Assembly: GCF_006381105.1 (NCBI RefSeq)
Contig: NZ_VDET01000002.1
Coordinates: forward strand, 248,001 to 312,000
DNA length: 64,000 nucleotides
Direction of reading: 5' to 3'
From: Flavicella sediminum
GTDB taxonomy: Bacteria > Bacteroidota > Bacteroidia > Flavobacteriales > Flavobacteriaceae
This document shows, one piece after another, positions 61,443 through 64,000 of the stretch; within the stretch, counting starts at the first letter, position 1; every line of letters starts with the position of its first letter. A model generated the notes under the pieces. The model saw only the letters and a list, made by a program, of their open reading frames with translations, searched no databases and was not told the DNA's origin. The translations under genes were made by a program, and so were the position numbers.

Positions 61443-61638
61443 TCTACTTTAAAACCCTTTAAAAACGGTAAAAACCATCTCATTTAGATTTCTAAAAAAG
61501 CACGCAGCCCTACTTTCAAGAAAGTCGTTTTTAAATGAAGATGTAAACTTCAAAAACATCTTTAAAATCATTCACCTAAAAAAACAACACACATTAAATA
61601 AGAATAGAAACTTACATAATCATTAAGCTTTTGTTATT

Positions 61639-61697
61639 TTTGCAACATATGTAGGTCATTTTTGATATACACTAAAAATGCTAAGGAGATATATTTG
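61639..61697 (+). promoter_or_regulatory. Promoter and operator of the divergent GH2 gene
   Basis: The -7 box TATATTTG lies at 61690-61697. The operator core TTTGCAACATATGTAGGTC starts at 61639; its GCAACA core lies at 61642-61647, exactly 50 bases from the box as in the - strand copies, and its TTTTTGATAT end matches the 3' part partially (about 17 of 30 positions overall). Transcription would begin near 61704, leaving a short leader before ATG 61732. Confidence 0.6.
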
Positions 61698-61731
61698 AAC
61701 ATCATTAGAATCAAAATAAATCAACTAAAAA

Positions 61732-64000
61732 ATGAGGATCAAAAATTTAGCATTACTTTTTATTCTTTGCTGCCTGTTTTCAGGATATGCAAACAAGAAC
61801 AATCCTAAAACAAACAACGTTGAAAGACTTAGCTTTGATGCAAATTGGAAATTTATACAACAAGACATTCCAGGAGCAGAACAGGTTAATTTTGATGACG
61901 CTACTTGGAGAACTTTAAACTTACCTCACGACTGGAGTATTGAAGGTGAGTATCATGAAAGCAACCCAATGGGTGCACAATGTGGTTATTTACCTGCTGG
62001 TTTCGGTTGGTATAGAAAAACCATTACAGTTCCTGAAAATTGGAAAGGAAAACAGATAGAAATTGCTTTTGACGGTGTATTTATGAATAGCACTGTTTGG
62101 GCAAATGGAAAAGAATTAGGCACCAGACCTTACGGGTGGATTTCTTTTGCTTACGATATTAGCGAAGCTGTTTCAACCTCAAAAACGATAACCTTTGCAG
62201 TTCGTGTAGATAATGACAAACAACCTTCAGCACGTTGGTATACGGGTAGTGGAATTTACGCACATACCTGGATCGACATCAAAAACAATACGCAAATCAA
62301 CAGAAATGGTATTTTTATTAAAACGGAAGGCAATCAAGTTTTTGTAGAAACCGAAGTATCGAATACAAATGATGATTGTAAAAAAATAAATCTTGTCACT
62401 TCTATAATTGATAAAAATGGAGTGGTAGTAGCCACTGCCGTAGACAAAATTAAACTAGAAAAGGAAGCCCTTGTAAAATCAGGTTTAGAAATTCAAAATC
62501 CAAAACTTTGGTCAGTAGAAACACCGTATTTGTATACGTTAAAAACTGAATTGTTATCTGGTAAAAAGGTGGTAGATATTGTAGAAACCAAATTTGGTGT
62601 TCGTGATATTGTTTGGAAAGCAGAAACAGGTATGTGGATTAACGGTAAAAACGTAAAACTACAAGGAGTTTGTAACCATCAAGATGCAGGAGCTTTAGGA
62701 GCTGCAGTACCTTACAAAATTTTAAAGTTTAGAATTCAACAATTAAAAGACATGGGTGTGAATGCTATAAGAACAGCTCACAACCCACAAACACCTGAGT
62801 TTTATGATATCTGTGATAAACTAGGAATGCTAGTGATGGATGAAATTTTTGATGGATGGATGAAAAAAGCCAAAAACGATTATGGAGCTCATCATTTTGA
62901 TAAATGGTGGAAACAAGACTTAACCGATTGGATCAAAAGAGACAGAAATCACCCATCTATCGTGATTTACAGTGTTGGTAACGAAACTCGTGGTCCTATT
63001 GCTAAAGACTTAGTAGCGGAATGCAATCTTTTGGACCCTACTCGTCCTGTAACTTCCGGGCATTCAGGTTCAGACCAAATGAATGTTTTAGGTGTAAATG
63101 GTGGTAGTGAAAAGAAAGGGTTTTTAGAAAATTTAGAAAAGCATCAAAAAGGAAAAGTTTTTATTGGAACAGAAAACACACATACTTGGCAAGTAAGAGG
63201 TTATTACAGAACCAAAACTTGGTTTAGAGACGGCTTTCCTAACAAAAACCAAAGACCTTATTTTATTGCAGATTTAACAGAAAAGGAAGTTTTCACACAC
63301 GATTGGACCGAACAGAGCAAAAAAAAGAACAGAAAACAAATATTTAATTCAAGTTACGACAATGCAACTGTCCGTGTTTCTTCACGTTTAAACATCGAGC
63401 AACTAAGAGATGTTCCAGCCTATGCAGGTTCTTTCCGTTGGACGGGTCACGATTATATTGGCGAAGCAGGATATGTACATGGAGGTTGGCCTTTTAGAGC
63501 TTTTATGGGAGGGGCTATTGATTTAGCAAATTTTGAAAAAGACTTGTACTATTTATACCAAAGTCAGTGGACTAGCAAACCAATGGTGCATGTTTTACCG
63601 CATTGGACCCATCCAAAAGTAGCTTTAGGAACAGATATTCCAGTTTGGGTATATTCTAATTGCGATGAAGTAGAATTATTTTTTGATGAAACCTCTTTAG
63701 GGAAACAAAAACCAGGAACCGCTTGGGAAGAAATGCAATGTCAGTGGTTGGTAAAATGGAAACCCGGAACCTTAAAAGCTGTTGGCTATAAAAACGGAAA
63801 AGTGGCTTCAGAAGAAATTGTAAAAACAGCAAACCAACCTTCTAAAATTGCATTGTCTGTAGATGGAGCTTCTTTAGCTACTGTAGAAGACGATCTAGTT
63901 CAAGTACGAGTAACCACTACAGATGCTAACGGAACCTTTTATCCTTATGGAGAAAACAGAACCTTTTTTAATGTATTTGGAGCCGGTAGGATTAAAGCTT
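61732..64000 (+). CDS. GH2 beta-galactosidase-like hydrolase, 3' end outside the window
   Basis: The open frame runs from ATG 61732 to the window end without a stop (756 codons). After a signal peptide (LLFILCCLFSGYA) come the sugar-binding jelly roll (LNLPHDWSIEGEYHES, FGWYRKTITVPENWKG, VWANGKELG), an Ig-like domain, the TIM barrel (LQGVCNHQDAG, MGVNAIRTAHNPQTPEFYD, VMDEIFDGW, VIYSVGNETRG with acid/base Glu418, FIGTENTHTW with nucleophile Glu481) and at least one C-terminal domain (DIPVWVYSNCDEVELFFD, a typical DUF4982-like part). The pattern fits beta-galactosidases of the BgaB/DUF4982 group. It is divergent from unit A and shares its operator. Confidence 0.92.
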   Translation, partial: MRIKNLALLFILCCLFSGYANKNNPKTNNVERLSFDANWKFIQQDIPGAEQVNFDDATWRTLNLPHDWSIEGEYHESNPMGAQCGYLPAGFGWYRKTITVPENWKGKQIEIAFDGVFMNSTVWANGKELGTRPYGWISFAYDISEAVSTSKTITFAVRVDNDKQPSARWYTGSGIYAHTWIDIKNNTQINRNGIFIKTEGNQVFVETEVSNTNDDCKKINLVTSIIDKNGVVVATAVDKIKLEKEALVKSGLEIQNPKLWSVETPYLYTLKTELLSGKKVVDIVETKFGVRDIVWKAETGMWINGKNVKLQGVCNHQDAGALGAAVPYKILKFRIQQLKDMGVNAIRTAHNPQTPEFYDICDKLGMLVMDEIFDGWMKKAKNDYGAHHFDKWWKQDLTDWIKRDRNHPSIVIYSVGNETRGPIAKDLVAECNLLDPTRPVTSGHSGSDQMNVLGVNGGSEKKGFLENLEKHQKGKVFIGTENTHTWQVRGYYRTKTWFRDGFPNKNQRPYFIADLTEKEVFTHDWTEQSKKKNRKQIFNSSYDNATVRVSSRLNIEQLRDVPAYAGSFRWTGHDYIGEAGYVHGGWPFRAFMGGAIDLANFEKDLYYLYQSQWTSKPMVHVLPHWTHPKVALGTDIPVWVYSNCDEVELFFDETSLGKQKPGTAWEEMQCQWLVKWKPGTLKAVGYKNGKVASEEIVKTANQPSKIALSVDGASLATVEDDLVQVRVTTTDANGTFYPYGENRTFFNVFGAGRIKA

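Larger units (their letters stand above)
61230..61731. other. Divergent intergenic region between unit A and the GH2 gene
   Basis: The 502-bp stretch contains two outward promoters, each with a copy of the same operator (61384-61442 on the - strand, 61639-61697 on the + strand). The middle (about 61443-61638) is AT-rich, with a short hairpin-like CTTTCAAGAAAG near 61512, and no gene is seen there. No regulator or RNA gene was found in it. Confidence 0.6.

Noticed and set aside
61584-61613. Second + strand copy of the operator around CAACACACATTAAATAAG
   Set aside because: Only the CAACA core and a few bases match, and the distance to a box does not fit; the copy at 61639 explains the promoter better.
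61635-61642. TATTTTTG as the -7 box of the GH2 gene
   Set aside because: No -33 element at the right distance and no operator match upstream; the box at 61690-61697 has the exact operator spacing seen elsewhere and is closer to the start.
1-64000. tRNA, rRNA, CRISPR arrays, insertion sequences or transposases
   Set aside because: No cloverleaf, ribosomal, repeat-spacer or transposase pattern was noticed on either strand; duplications in the locus are gene-sized paralogues without flanking repeats.

Overview
The window comes from a low-GC, AT-rich marine-type member of the Bacteroidota, most likely class Flavobacteriia. The evidence is lipoprotein and type IX secretion (T9SS) C-terminal signals, promoters with a TAnnTTTG -7 box, few Shine-Dalgarno sites, a PadR/PspC/head-GIN operon typical of the group, and a very large set of sulfatases and glycoside hydrolases. 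No organism name can be fixed from the sequence.

Layout. Positions 1-4.3 kb are ordinary chromosome: the 3' end of an ACR3 arsenite exporter, a DUF4442 hotdog protein, then a DUF4870-PadR-PspC-DUF2807 operon on the + strand. From 4.4 to 61.2 kb every gene is on the - strand and belongs to one giant sulfated-polysaccharide utilisation locus. A divergent GH2 gene starts at 61732 and runs off the right edge. The locus holds eight S1 sulfatases with intact C-x-P-x-R formylglycine motifs. Its hydrolases are GH95, GH97, GH116, two GH2, two GH43 of exo-beta-1,3-galactanase type, a GH117-like protein, three further GH43/GH117-like propellers, two GH128-like proteins, and several GH-A-like barrels that I cannot place in a known family. 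There are also three esterases (two of them multidomain T9SS proteins), a ThuA-LamG protein, a DUF6786-like lipoprotein and a large propeller lipoprotein. No SusC/SusD pair, regulator, transporter or sulfatase-maturing enzyme is in the window.

Transcription units inferred from terminators, spacing and promoters: A, 61229->49424; B, 49198->47054; C, 46581->43243; D, 42928->28975; E, 28728->27289 plus 27037->21407; F, 21222->11686; G, 11470->7499; H, 7219->4395. A conserved element of about 30 bp sits at a fixed 21 nt from a -7 box in front of units A, B, C, D and the divergent GH2 gene. A different direct-repeat element sits at the same position in front of units E and F. This points to two regulators that split one large regulon.

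How the genes may work together (inference). T9SS-exported barrels, some with F-type-lectin-like, Ig-like or jelly-roll modules, would attack the polymer at the surface. Esterases would remove acyl groups. Lipoprotein and periplasmic sulfatases and exo-enzymes (fucosidase/L-galactosidase, galactosidases, galactanase-like, anhydro-sugar-type propellers) would finish the oligosaccharides. The mix suits a branched sulfated galactan or fucose-containing sulfated polysaccharide of algae, but the substrate is not proven by sequence.
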